From: Sanguinoderma infundibulare
Taxonomy: Eukaryota > Basidiomycota > Agaricomycetes > Polyporales > Polyporaceae
Length of the DNA: 64,000 nucleotides
NCBI GenBank assembly: GCA_032821775.1
Contig: JAVLRN010000006.1
Coordinates: 2,108,001-2,172,000, forward strand
Direction of reading: 5' to 3'
The notes under the pieces are model-generated. The model was given only the letters and a program-made list of their open reading frames with translations, made no database searches and was not told where the DNA came from. A program made the translations under genes and the position numbers. This document shows positions 13,401 through 22,992 of this stretch, piece after piece; the first letter of the stretch is position 1; each line of letters opens with the position of its first letter.

Positions 13401-13789
13401 ATGGGGGATGGCAACCGTCCTTCTCTCTTCCGAACATTTCGTGCGACTCATCCCCAAACGGCGTTCTAACAGGCCCCCTCCGTGTTTTTCGCCACGCTTC
13501 TTTTCTCCGCCGACCATAGGATGCGGAACCCTCGCCAGTTCTCCGCCGTCCAACATCCTCATGCTCCGTCCCACCCTCGCCTGTCAGTGCTGCACCCATC
13601 ACCTCCCCTCAGCGTCTCGACCTTCATTCGTAGCACATGTCAATCACATATATAGTGGTGAGTGTCACTGTGCTGTGTCTTTCCTCGTCTTCCATCCCTC
13701 TCAGTGACATTCTCTAGAATAAATACTCCTTGCCCAGTCAGATCCCCTCCAACAACCGTCCCTGATCCACGTTCCCCACGCCCGAGCTA
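7474..13789. other. Long gene-poor region
   Basis: Some 6.3 kb without a gene I can support. Frames of up to 217 codons (for example 12058-11405 minus) exist on both strands but show no domains, no consistent codon bias and no splice continuity. A segment near 8460-8620 has protein-like reading on both strands and cannot be assigned. A TATATAG at 7739-7745 has no convincing downstream gene. A candidate 5'-leader intron of the next gene, from GTGAGT near 13651 to TCTCAG near 13706, lies upstream of its start codon. Confidence 0.45.
10558..10591 (+). repeat. Two-copy 17-bp tandem repeat
   Basis: The unit GCGCGGTGGCAGGCGTT (10558-10574) is repeated directly at 10575-10591 with one C-to-T change. 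It lies in non-coding DNA and has no evident function. Confidence 0.8.
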
Positions 13790-15658
13790 ATGGCCATTAA
13801 GAAGTTCCGAGTCGCGATTTGGTGCGCTGCCTGATGTAATATCCTCCCCTCTTATCCGTTCTCAGACCCTTCTAGTGGTGGGGGCGTTGGTGGCCTGATC
13901 TGTGCCGTCGCCCTCTCCAGGTACCATGACATGCAAGTCGATGTCTACGAGTCGGCCGCTGCATTCACTGAAATCGGAGCCGGCATCGGGCTATGGCCTC
14001 GAGGCTGGAAAATCCTGTGCGCTCTTGGCCTCGCCGACGACCTTGCAAAGATCGCGATGATACCCCCTACGGAACAACCACGTACGTCTCCGCCTGCGTG
14101 CTATTTTCCTCCTCCTCTCGTTTCTTATGTGCCCTCTAGGAGTCGCCTTCAATTTCAGGAAGGGTGATCAGCCCGAAGGCGTCAACTTTTATACCCTCTC
14201 CACCCCAGGTGAGTTCGAGCGTTCTCCGTGCGTCTCCTATGCGACAGCTAAGTTGTCTCGCTTCACCTCGAAGGAGGCCTCCTCGCATTCCATCGCGCCG
14301 ACTTCCACGGAGTTCTCCTACGTCACCTCTCATCACACTGCCGCACCTATACAAGCAAACGCCTTGTTTCATATATCCACACCAACTCGCCACAGCCCGC
14401 CACAAAACTCTACTTCGGGGATGGCTCCACCGCGACGTGCGACGTCCTTATCGGCGCTGATGGCGTGAAGTCGGCCGTGCGGAGTATGATGGTGAAGGAG
14501 CTCGCCACCATTGCGCGAGAGCAGGGGAAGCCCGAAGAGGCGCAGAGACTGCTGGCGGCAGGTCCTCCCAAGTGGAGCGGGACGGTAGCGTATCGCGCCC
14601 TGATTCCTTCCGACACACTGCGGTCGTATGCTCCTCATCACCAGGTGTTTGATAAACCCATGTTGGTCAGTATTCCGACCTGCATTCGTCGTCGTTTGCT
14701 AGCAACTGACTTCACGGTTTTGTGCAGTACCTTGGCAAGAACTCTGTGAGTGTTCTGCGCTTCGAGCGCGGGATTTCCATGCTGATCCATGACACAGGAG
14801 TTGACGGTATACCCAATAGCGCGTGGCACCTTTGTTAATTTCGCCGCGTTCCGTTCTCGGTACGATCTGGAGAACTCGTCGTTCAACGGGTCTTGGGTGC
14901 AAGACGTTTCTCGAGAAGAGTTCTTCGCGGACTTCGCCGGGTGGGAGCCAGAGGTGCACAACCTCATTCAGGTAAGATTTCGTTCTGGCGAATGTCTCAG
15001 TTCTGTTAGTGACGTGTGCCTAAAATAGTCGGTACAAAGAGTAAGCCGATGGGCGATACATACGACAGCACCCCTGCCCACCTTCGTCTCGGGGAGAGTA
15101 GCCCTCGTGGGCGACGCGGTCCGTCATAGCCACTGTCTGGTTCTAGATCAAATATCTGACCCTGCTCGCCGTGTTCCAGGCTCACGCCATGATGCCTTAC
15201 CAAGGGGCGGGCGCCGGTCAAGCGATAGAAGTACGTCATGCGCCTCTATTTCGGTGCCTATTGTCGCGTGTCCTCTAACTCGTTCCTCTTCTTTCTTCGC
15301 TGCCCTTGTGCGTGTACAGGACGCGTACGTGCTCGCTACGCTCCTCGGCGATTCCCGAACAACGCTCTCGGCGATCGACCGCGCTCTCCGTGCGTACGAT
15401 GCCATCCGGAGGCCCTTTGCTCAGCGGGTGCAGGAAGGATCGCGCGAGAACGGGCTGCTGTACACCCTCAACTTCCCTGGGCTCACGTTCGATCGCCCCG
15501 TCCGCAAGTCGGACCGGGAGGATGCCGCCAAGCTCGCGGAGATCAGGTCGCGAATAGAGACCAACTGGCAGTGGGCGTGGAACACCACCATCGACGGGGA
15601 CCTCAGTCGCGCGCTGAGGATGCTGGACAGCCCGCCTGTCAACAAAAGGCGGACATGA
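13790..15658 (+). CDS. FAD-dependent monooxygenase, salicylate-hydroxylase-like
   Basis: Nine exons (13790-13821, 13876-14081, 14140-14208, 14274-14665, 14728-14745, 14798-14971, 15029-15118, 15180-15230, 15320-15658) give 456 residues, the usual length for the class A flavin monooxygenase family. The FAD-binding GxGxxG fold is at residues 12-17 (VAICGGGVGGL). The DG motif is at 163-166 (LIGADGVKS). The GD motif is near 325-326 (ALVGDAAHAM), followed by GAGAGQAIEDAY, which marks the salicylate 1-monooxygenase-like branch. Such enzymes use NAD(P)H and O2 to hydroxylate aromatic rings, often with decarboxylation, in lignin-derived aromatic breakdown or secondary metabolism. No signal peptide is seen, so it is probably cytosolic. 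All catalytic motifs are intact. Exon 5 is only 18 nt. Substrate is unknown, and no biosynthetic cluster surrounds it. Confidence 0.92.
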
Positions 15659-17139
15659 CTGTTGTGGTGGTTCGCGGTGTAATTGTTGGTGTCACGTCTT
15701 CTTGGTTACTTCGCTGTGGATCGAGGGGTGCGCTGCCGGACGCGCGTGACGTTATGTACTACGGTTTTGACCCTCCGAAAGTATTTGTATGTGTACAGGT
15801 GTGTTTGTTATTCCTAATCATCGGTCCGGGATGAACGTTAACGGCGGCTGACTAGCCTATAGTAATAGTATCATCCTTTGTTAGGCATATAGGGACTTTT
15901 CCCGGATTCGAGTACGCTACCCCAAGATGATGCACCTTCGAGTTTCGTTGGATCGACTTCGTCTCTGTCGGATTGGAACGGAGGGCTTCTATCGTCGGGC
16001 TGCCGTGTCATACGAGGAGGCGACAAGCCAAGCCAAGTCGGACGCGTGGATGGGTCAAGCCAAACGGACTAGACAGCGTCCATTGATGCGCTCGATGTCC
16101 CTCGCCTCCGTCAACGCAGCTCCGGGGCGGGCGGCACATCGATCGGTGGCGCTAACGCGGGTGCGGCGCGGCGCTGGCCATCCACGCCAACCGCGAGCGA
16201 TCCGTCGCCATGGAGGGAGGTCAGTAGACCAGTTGCTGTCCGTTCGCGTCGCAACGTTAACGTTGTTGACGTCCCAAAGCGATTCGCCGTCACTCTTTTA
16301 CGGCTTCTGGGGGACGCGTTGCATCACGCAGCGGAGAACGTTGGTTCTCATGGGTACTTACCACATTCCTGCAACAGGAAAGGCAAGCGGACGTTGCGGA
16401 CAAGCGTCTTCCCGAGTTGAGACTCGAGAGAGATGCAAACTTGGTATTCAGGCTGATTACTTTGCAGTTTATAGTTCTGCTTACGACCTCCAGCGGAGAT
16501 AATGTCGTTACGCGACTAAATCTAGAAGACTGAGGACCATCGTCTCTGGAGGTTTGGTGACGTTAGTTGGATGCGTTACGTTTCAACGTCGGTTTGGCCC
16601 GGGCGCTGCTTCGACTTTCGCTGACGCCGGATGTCGGAATGGGGAATGCCGTTGGACAGTCATGGAAGCTGCCTGAGCAGTCGCACAGGCAGGTGCTCTT
16701 TCTGACTGGAGAACGACTCGAATCCTTAGCAACGCTGTCAATTTACAGGGTCTCCCCAAAGGTGGTACAGTCCTGGTCGCCCCTCCAGCGCCAGTAAGAC
16801 AAGATAATCGGATCAGTCGTGCATGTCTATTCATTCATCTTGTCCCTGCGCACTAATTCGTAGGTTGTCCGGCGAGAGCAACTTAGGCATTCGACCACTC
16901 ACGGACGCGCGGATCACGCGCCTTTTCCGCACGCTGGCGGCCATTCATCACCATCGTATGTCATACCTCTCGTTCCTAATATTAAACATGCACAAACAGA
17001 TGGCGAGCCTCGTCCGGGACGTAGAACGATGCTGCGGGTGTCGTCCATCATCAGAACGTCCCAAAACCGGTACCGAGAACAAGAGGCGTCGCCCTCCACT
17101 CGTTCAGAGATCGGGGCCTGAGGATCCGAGCGATGTCCT
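15659..17139. other. Intergenic, no gene seen
   Basis: Open frames here (one of 191 codons at 15927-16502) have no domain, and their codon use is unlike the neighbouring genes. A stretch near 16090-16300 could be read in another frame as low-complexity protein, but it has no start and no splice partners. Confidence 0.45.
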
Positions 17140-18424
17140 CTAACACCCCATGGTCACGCCGTCGTACGGCCCTGGGTGTTGGGCAAAATCGGTGCCATTG
17201 TTGAGAACCGCGCCATAGGTGCATTGGTCGCTTTCGTTGTCTTGCCCATTAATCTCTATCCGAGGGCCCCAAATCTTAAGTAAGTACCGTAATGGGAGAA
17301 ACAAGAGTGGGATACACGTACGAGGACAAGAGACCCACACGTCATCGTTCCGAATGTGGACTTCGCCACTGGGGTGGTGGTACCCGAAGAGCGGAGGTGG
17401 AAGTAGGGGAATGGGGTCTAGTTTGTTGTGGATGCGAGTGATGGATGTGGGCTGGGCATTGACGTAGTCCGCGAAGGCTTGGTTGCCAACCTGAGGAGAC
17501 CCCGACTCTTCAATATCAATATGTATATTCGCGGATAGAGCCATCTTACGCGAGGTTCTCCATATCCGATGTAGCGAACGGTCACATCCGAGGGCAGATG
17601 AAGCGGCAAGTACACGGAGTCCAAAAGGGAGACGGCAGCACCTTTCGAACGACGTCGTACGATGAGAACAGAGATGGACACCGCAAAGGTCAGAGAACTC
17701 ACCGAGGGAATGCGCCACCAAGGTGACCTTCTTGGCGGAGTACATGGATAGACCGGTTTTGACAGCGGCGAGGACATCGGGGCCCGTTCTAGAGGGAGCG
17801 GTTGAAAATCGCGCCGTCCGACGAAGTTGGATCACAAGCTTACTTGCTGTGTGACCCCGCAACACCTTGATACACCCTAACCGTTCCCGGCACCCCGGGG
17901 AATAAGGCCGGGTCCAGTGATCCCAATGAAAAGTTTAGTTCGACTTGTATGCTACTGTCGCTGTCGCGAATGCCGCTATGTGAATTTCTGCGTTTGTAGT
18001 AGACTGACCGTAACTTACATATCCTCGGCAGCCGAACTTCGGGCGACGATGATCTCTTTGAGAGTGGGGTCATACCCAACGTACCCTAGATGATGAGGAA
18101 GACGGTGAGTATACAGGACGCAAAGGATAGTATGTGCCACCGACAGTACTGCGTAAAGTTTCCGCCTCCACCTGACTTGATAGGCCTGAAGGCAGGATTG
18201 TTGTCGCAGTTCTGACCGCACTTCCACTCCTTGGTGGACGAGGGGGGGCAGTACGCAGCGCTTGTATACCAGGTGTATGGCTTGAACGCTGCGACCTCCG
18301 CTGGGGTCAACGGAGTGACCGAATCCTGCCGTGGCCACAGAGCAGTGGGATCAGGAATAGCTTGCACGCTGGGGGATAGCGTGGCGAGCGAGAGGAGAAG
18401 CGCAAACCAGGGGGTGAGGGCCAT
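17140..18424 (-). CDS. Secreted class 3 (alpha/beta hydrolase) lipase
   Basis: Seven exons (18424-18145, 18085-18019, 17960-17844, 17788-17703, 17641-17550, 17490-17322, 17255-17140) encode 308 residues. A signal peptide (MALTPWFALLLSLATLSPSVQA) sends it to the secretory pathway. The lipase core follows: YVGYDPTLKEIIV, then KKVTLVAHSLGAAVSL with nucleophile Ser182, YIGYGEPRVGNQAFADYV, NKLDPIP with acid Asp239, GYHHPSGEVHI, and the C-terminal HPGPYDGVTMGC with catalytic His297. The elbow reads AHSLG where GHSLG is commonest. Paired cysteines suit an extracellular enzyme. It should hydrolyse triacylglycerols or feruloyl-type esters outside the cell. A TATA box lies about 50 bp upstream, and a decayed relative of this gene lies further upstream on the same strand. 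Confidence 0.93.
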
Positions 18425-18471
18425 GCTGTCCGGATGAGCTGGTCTGCCGAGGTCCGTCGTATATGGGTGGC

Positions 18472-18478
18472 TTTTATA
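18472..18478 (-). promoter_or_regulatory. TATA box of the lipase gene
   Basis: TATAAAA on the minus strand ends 47 bp before the lipase ATG at 18424, a typical core-promoter position. Confidence 0.65.
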
Positions 18479-19149
18479 CCATAAATCATGGGACGCCCAG
18501 GGAGCGTTATCGCGACTATACATGTCAAGAGACATATGCGAGAAGGTTCTCTTCGCCTCTATGACTTGAATCAGAACGCGTGGTAAGCATGGCTGCAAGC
18601 TTACAAAGGAGTGGCGGGATCGAGGGAAGAAATCGTGACAGTCAGTCGGAGATCAAGTGATACGTCACCAAGTAGACGCACCTCTACCGCTGAGATGCTT
18701 GGACAAGTACATAGCAAACTGCCTGAAGTTTGAAGAATAGTTCAAGTTGTTGGAATTTGGAAGGTATTTTGCACAAGGAACAATGTTGTGGCTCGAGCAT
18801 TAGCACCATTACTGATATCCCGGACACCTCGAAACGTTTGTCATGGACTTGGTTCGGCCTTCCTTGAAGCTCGAAGGTGTTGGCTAATACACGATGGGCG
18901 TAAGCGTCGCAAGTTACGTTGTGAGCCGGTCAGTCCGGGCCGCCGGGCCACTAAAGAAGTTGCCGTGGGCTGCACATCGCGGAGAAGCTCAGCGTCGTTT
19001 GTCCTTGAGCACCGAGGAACGAGTCGCCCAATTTCCGCTGTTAATCGTCATCTTCCTGCAGAGGGGCAGCAGGCTCGCACACCACCATCACTTCCTCGAA
19101 CGGCCCCGCGGCGGCGAGTGTTGACTCCAGGTTGTGAGGAAGACGGGTC

Positions 19150-19312
19150 GAGTGTTGCATTGGTGGTTCGGGTTGTTCTGCCCTGTTCGGTTGCGTGAGT
19201 GATTGTGGCTGAGATAGCGAGCAGGTCGGAGTGCACGTACTGACCCTCACGTCATCGTCGCGGATGTGATAGCCCTTTTGGACGGCGGCGAGAACATCGC
19301 GGGCCGACCTGC
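19150..19312 (-). pseudogene. Lipase relic with internal deletion
   Basis: Three short blocks of the neighbouring lipase reappear in order on the minus strand. SARDVLAAVQKG (about 19305-19275) matches TGPDVLAAVKTG at the start of lipase exon 4. HIRDDDVRVS follows immediately and matches HIRNDDVWVS at the end of exon 6. GQNNPNHQCNT (about 19184-19152) matches GQDNESDQCTY of exon 7. Everything between the first two blocks, including the nucleophile elbow and the acid residue, is missing, so this cannot be an active lipase. It is best read as what remains of a tandem duplicate. Confidence 0.55.
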
Positions 19313-19779
19313 ATTGAGGCGTTAAAAGCGACGTTGACAGTATGAGAACCGCATGTCAGCTTAAGTACCTAAGTACCCACATACCCTGGGTGGGGACGAT
19401 GTGTATCCGTATATCAAACATGCGCAGCCCAGGCGAAGGCAGGCTGCCGACTAGACTCACAGAATTGCGTTATGATTCCATCTCCACCAGCGTCGATAGA
19501 TTTGAAGGTATGCTTTGCGCCATAGTTTACGCCCCAAATCCAATTTATGGTAATCGATGCATCGCGGCACGCGGTCGCCACAGACCAAATGCATGGCTTG
19601 GGGTTCTAATGGATTGCAACACTCAAATTAAAGTTTACCTATTCCACGAGGTCCGGGCTGAGGTGGTTCGGACAGACACCGAACTCCATTTCCGTTCTGC
19701 ATCGAGCATTAGATGATTTCGAGATAGAATTGAAGGAAAAAAGCGATTACGGCATTGTGTTCGTACATCAATTCACACC

Positions 19780-19900
19780 TAACTTCATATCTAACCAGTG
19801 CTCGCACAGCGCACATGACCATGCAGCCCACTTCACATCGACCGTCAGTGCGTGCGCGACCACCTCCGGTTCCTTGATGCGGACCAGCAACTCTTGTGGT
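19780..19900 (-). pseudogene. Relic of an F-box-family zinc-finger exon
   Basis: On the minus strand the reading EPEVVAHALTVDVKWAAWSC followed by ALCEHW closely parallels exon 9 of the adjacent F-box gene (ELEAVAHVLTVDKGLAAWSC followed by TLCEW). The frame then ends without the His-x4-His half of the finger or the final exon. It lies just past the stop of that gene, so it is either the tail of a lost tandem copy or a duplicated exon that decayed. Confidence 0.6.
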
Positions 19901-20087
19901 GCAACCAACCACACAACCGCCCAAGATATGGAACAAACTCGAGGAGGGAGAATAGCTTCTTGCCAGATAAACCTGGCAAACCAACAATCTTGTCTTCGAT
20001 CCTGGCGTTGGTGAGCCTCAGGGGACCATCTGAAGACGTACACATACATAACGAAACTTGCCTGATGTCATCTACATCATCTAGTCG

Positions 20088-22754
20088 TCAGTTGTTTGCA
20101 GTCAGCGGCGGTAACGTCACCGGTGGTTTCCACAACAATGCCCAGTCGCTCCTACTGGGATGAACAAAGATCGTTCCGTCCTCCACAGCGCGTCCAGCAT
20201 CTTCAATCTGATGCCTGAAGAAATAAGTAAGCAATCGCTCTCAGCAACAGGGACATAACGGAAGAACTTACTTCTCCAAAAGATGTTTCCGAACCTGATC
20301 TCCCTTCCCTTGCTTCCCGTCCCACTCGCACAGCGTGCATGACCATGCAGCTAGCCCTTTGTCAACAGTTAGCACATGCGCAACCGCCTCCAGTTCATTG
20401 ACACGCGTCATATCCCGCTCTCCAACGCAGCTCCAGTGGTCGTGCAAAACCTTGTCCCGACGCAAACCGTAGACTGCTGAGAATTTGCTCTGGGTAACAT
20501 GTCGAAACTGTGTACGCAGCGCGGCGCACAGACCTTCGTCAACATCTCAATTGCACACAAGGAGATTGCATTAAACTACTCACCGCAGCTTCCCAGGCAT
20601 AAACCACGTCGTCGCCACCCTGAGCCACGCATGTCGAACACCGCAATCGCGCGTCGCATCCCTGCAGGTCGTCAAACGTCGCTGTGTCGGGGTCGAGCCC
20701 GAGCTTCGTGACGATCTCGCGCATCCATTTCACGCCGTCTTCAACGATGTGCGATTCCATGTGTATGACGCACGGGCTCTGAGAATACTCGCCGATGTGC
20801 CAGGCGTAGTGTCTATAAGACAACTTCAGGTGGCCCGGGATGTGGTGGGGGTGCCGGAAAGTACTGCCCGTCAGGAGAGCTGGGTAGCGAAGCGCGGATG
20901 ACACGGTCCGATTCGGGGACCCACGGTAGAAGACGGCAATCGCGAGGTCAAGGATGTCGACACCTTTGGGGATGCGCTCGACATTGACGAACGGCTTGAG
21001 CACGGATTCCAGGTAAGCTCTTTGTTTCTGATGCCATTTGTCTACGAGCTTGGGGACGATACTCGCGAAGGTATCACGTGTGACCTCTTTTGAGCTCGGG
21101 GCATTAGCTAGTGGTTCCAGCTCTTCCATGAATGCGAAGTCGAAAGCCACTGGGTAACATTCTGTCCGTGCATTGCGGGGGAACGTGACGCAATGCGCGA
21201 CGATAGCTGCGTCGAGCTCGACGAAACGGGCCTTGATGATAGCTTTCCGCTCTACCTCAAGGCGTTTGGCGCGAGTCTCGTTCAGAAAGCTGTCGAGTGC
21301 CTCCTGCACTTTCTCCCATCCTACGAATAGGTTAGTGTGGTTGGTGAGACAAGGATGAATTGGAGAGAGGCGCACCCTTCTCTGTCAGCTTGCCAGATTG
21401 GCGTACAACTGGAAGGTGGGACATCATCTCCAGACGGCCCTGTTCCCTAAGGAATTCCAGATCTTTCCCCCATCCTGTCTCTTGTAATCGTTTCAGGATT
21501 CTGGAAAGCGGTCAGAATTGTGTTCTGTGGTGGGACACGCCACCAGGATGCAGAACTGCTCACGCGTCGAATCGTCGCTTCCGTCCATCGTTCAAGAGGT
21601 TCATCCGAAGCTCCTCTCGTTCGTTATGCCAGTCATCACAGTTAAGAGCGTACTACAAACCTGATGAGTGTGTGCATGAACATGGAACGATGCATATACC
21701 CTCACCTCCGCCTGCAAATCAAGCTCTTTATCGCAATCAGCGACAAACGTCTTCAGTTGCCGCGTCTCCTTTGGAAGTGCCTTCCATTGATTCACCAAAG
21801 CGTCTACGTGTCGGACGAGGTATCTGGTACGTGACTCATGCCGTCTCCTAGAGAAAGCGACGTGTCTTGAAAATACACTCTGTGAGCAAACTTGAAATTC
21901 TGAACCACAGCTCCACTCACTCCTTAGTTTTTGAGTCAATTCCGAAAAAGAACTGGGCATCTCCATGGATGAAGTACTGTCGAAGGCTGTGATCCGCCTC
22001 CGAAAGTATTTGCAGGACCTCCGTCTCTGAGTAGGTCCTAAGAGAGGTGTCACGGTTCAGTATCAACATCATATAGCCTAGACAGGCCAAACTCACAATG
22101 CTCGAAGACAGTTGGAGCAATATCGAGCGAACCAAAGCCATATCGCTTGGCGGACATTCGAACAGCCACAGTTCTGGAACACAGTGGAGCAGACAGCACT
22201 ATGGCACACGAGTCTCGGAGAAGTGGCGACAAGCTTACATGGCAATAAGGCGCATAGAGCAGATGGACGAAGGCGGGGATACTAATCCACGGGGGCCTCT
22301 CGGGCAAGTCTCTGGTACGCTTCATAACCGCTTCCCACAGGCGTTTATTGCTGGGGTGCAAAAAGAAGGTGTGAAACGTCTTGCAGGTTCGCGAAAGGTT
22401 GAACAAGTCTTGAGGGTGCAAGTCGCCAAAGATCTAGGCATGTCGTGATCAGTCGATCGTGTATGTGAAACGTAAGGAGCTGGCAGACGTGTGGCGCACC
22501 TCAAGCTGGAGTTCGACCGGAAAGTTTGGGATCTTTTTGAGGCAGCCTCGTCGTATCCTAACTGGTCGCGACGCGTCGAGCCGTTGAGCATCGGAGGGAT
22601 GCGAGGTTGTCAAAGTTTGGGTGTCGTCGGGGATGTTGGAAGCTGGTGGTTCGGCGGTGTCCACCGAACCTTTCAGTATAGCAGCTTGGCGACGCGTAAG
22701 GCGAGCGTTATGGCTAGTCGTGTTGTCTGTCTTAATCTTCTTGCGAGTGGGCAT
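20088..22754 (-). CDS. F-box protein with C-terminal Cys/His finger (copy A)
   Basis: Ten exons (22754-22500, 22433-22239, 22173-22097, 22037-21921, 21847-21706, 21652-21564, 21500-21376, 21320-20584, 20507-20272, 20214-20088) give 699 residues. A basic start (MPTRKKIKTD) leads to an F-box spanning exons 1-2 (FPVELQLE spliced to IFGDLHPQDLFNLSRTCKTF), then WLWFARYCSNCL in exon 3. A helical middle is followed by a large exon with LDLAIAVF, ALRYPALL and C-x5-C-x2-C (CDARLRCSTC). Exon 9 carries WSCTLCEW with the first finger His; the last His opens exon 10 before VEDGTIFVHP. F-box proteins bind Skp1 and present targets to SCF ubiquitin ligases; the target here is unknown. Divergent from copy B. 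Confidence 0.85.
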
Positions 22755-22992
22755 GTTCGAGATCACTATTACGAGGAATGTTGATGTGTGGTTGAGGGAA
22801 AGGGAAAGGGAGTGCGAGTAACAGGCTGCGGCCAAGATACTGAGCGCTCGATTCCGAACATAGGTCCTCCGGCCCGCCGGGCCCGTGTCCAACATCAACA
22901 TATACTGGCGCCCGTAAGTACGCTTAGCTGTCGACCACCACCATTTCCATTTCCTCTTCTTACGCACCCGCACCAGCGATCTTGCGACTAAT
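22755..22992. promoter_or_regulatory. Shared divergent promoter of F-box copies A and B
   Basis: Only 238 bp separate the two start codons, which point away from each other, so both promoters must lie here or overlap the 5' leaders. I see no clear TATA box. Co-regulation is an inference from the spacing. Confidence 0.55.

Noticed and set aside
15927..16502. 191-codon plus-strand frame after the monooxygenase
   Set aside because: Arg-rich, no domain, and another frame through the same DNA is also partly open; looks like chance.
13790..18424. Idea that monooxygenase and lipase form a secondary-metabolite cluster
   Set aside because: No synthase, P450, transporter or cluster regulator nearby; the lipase is secreted and degradative.
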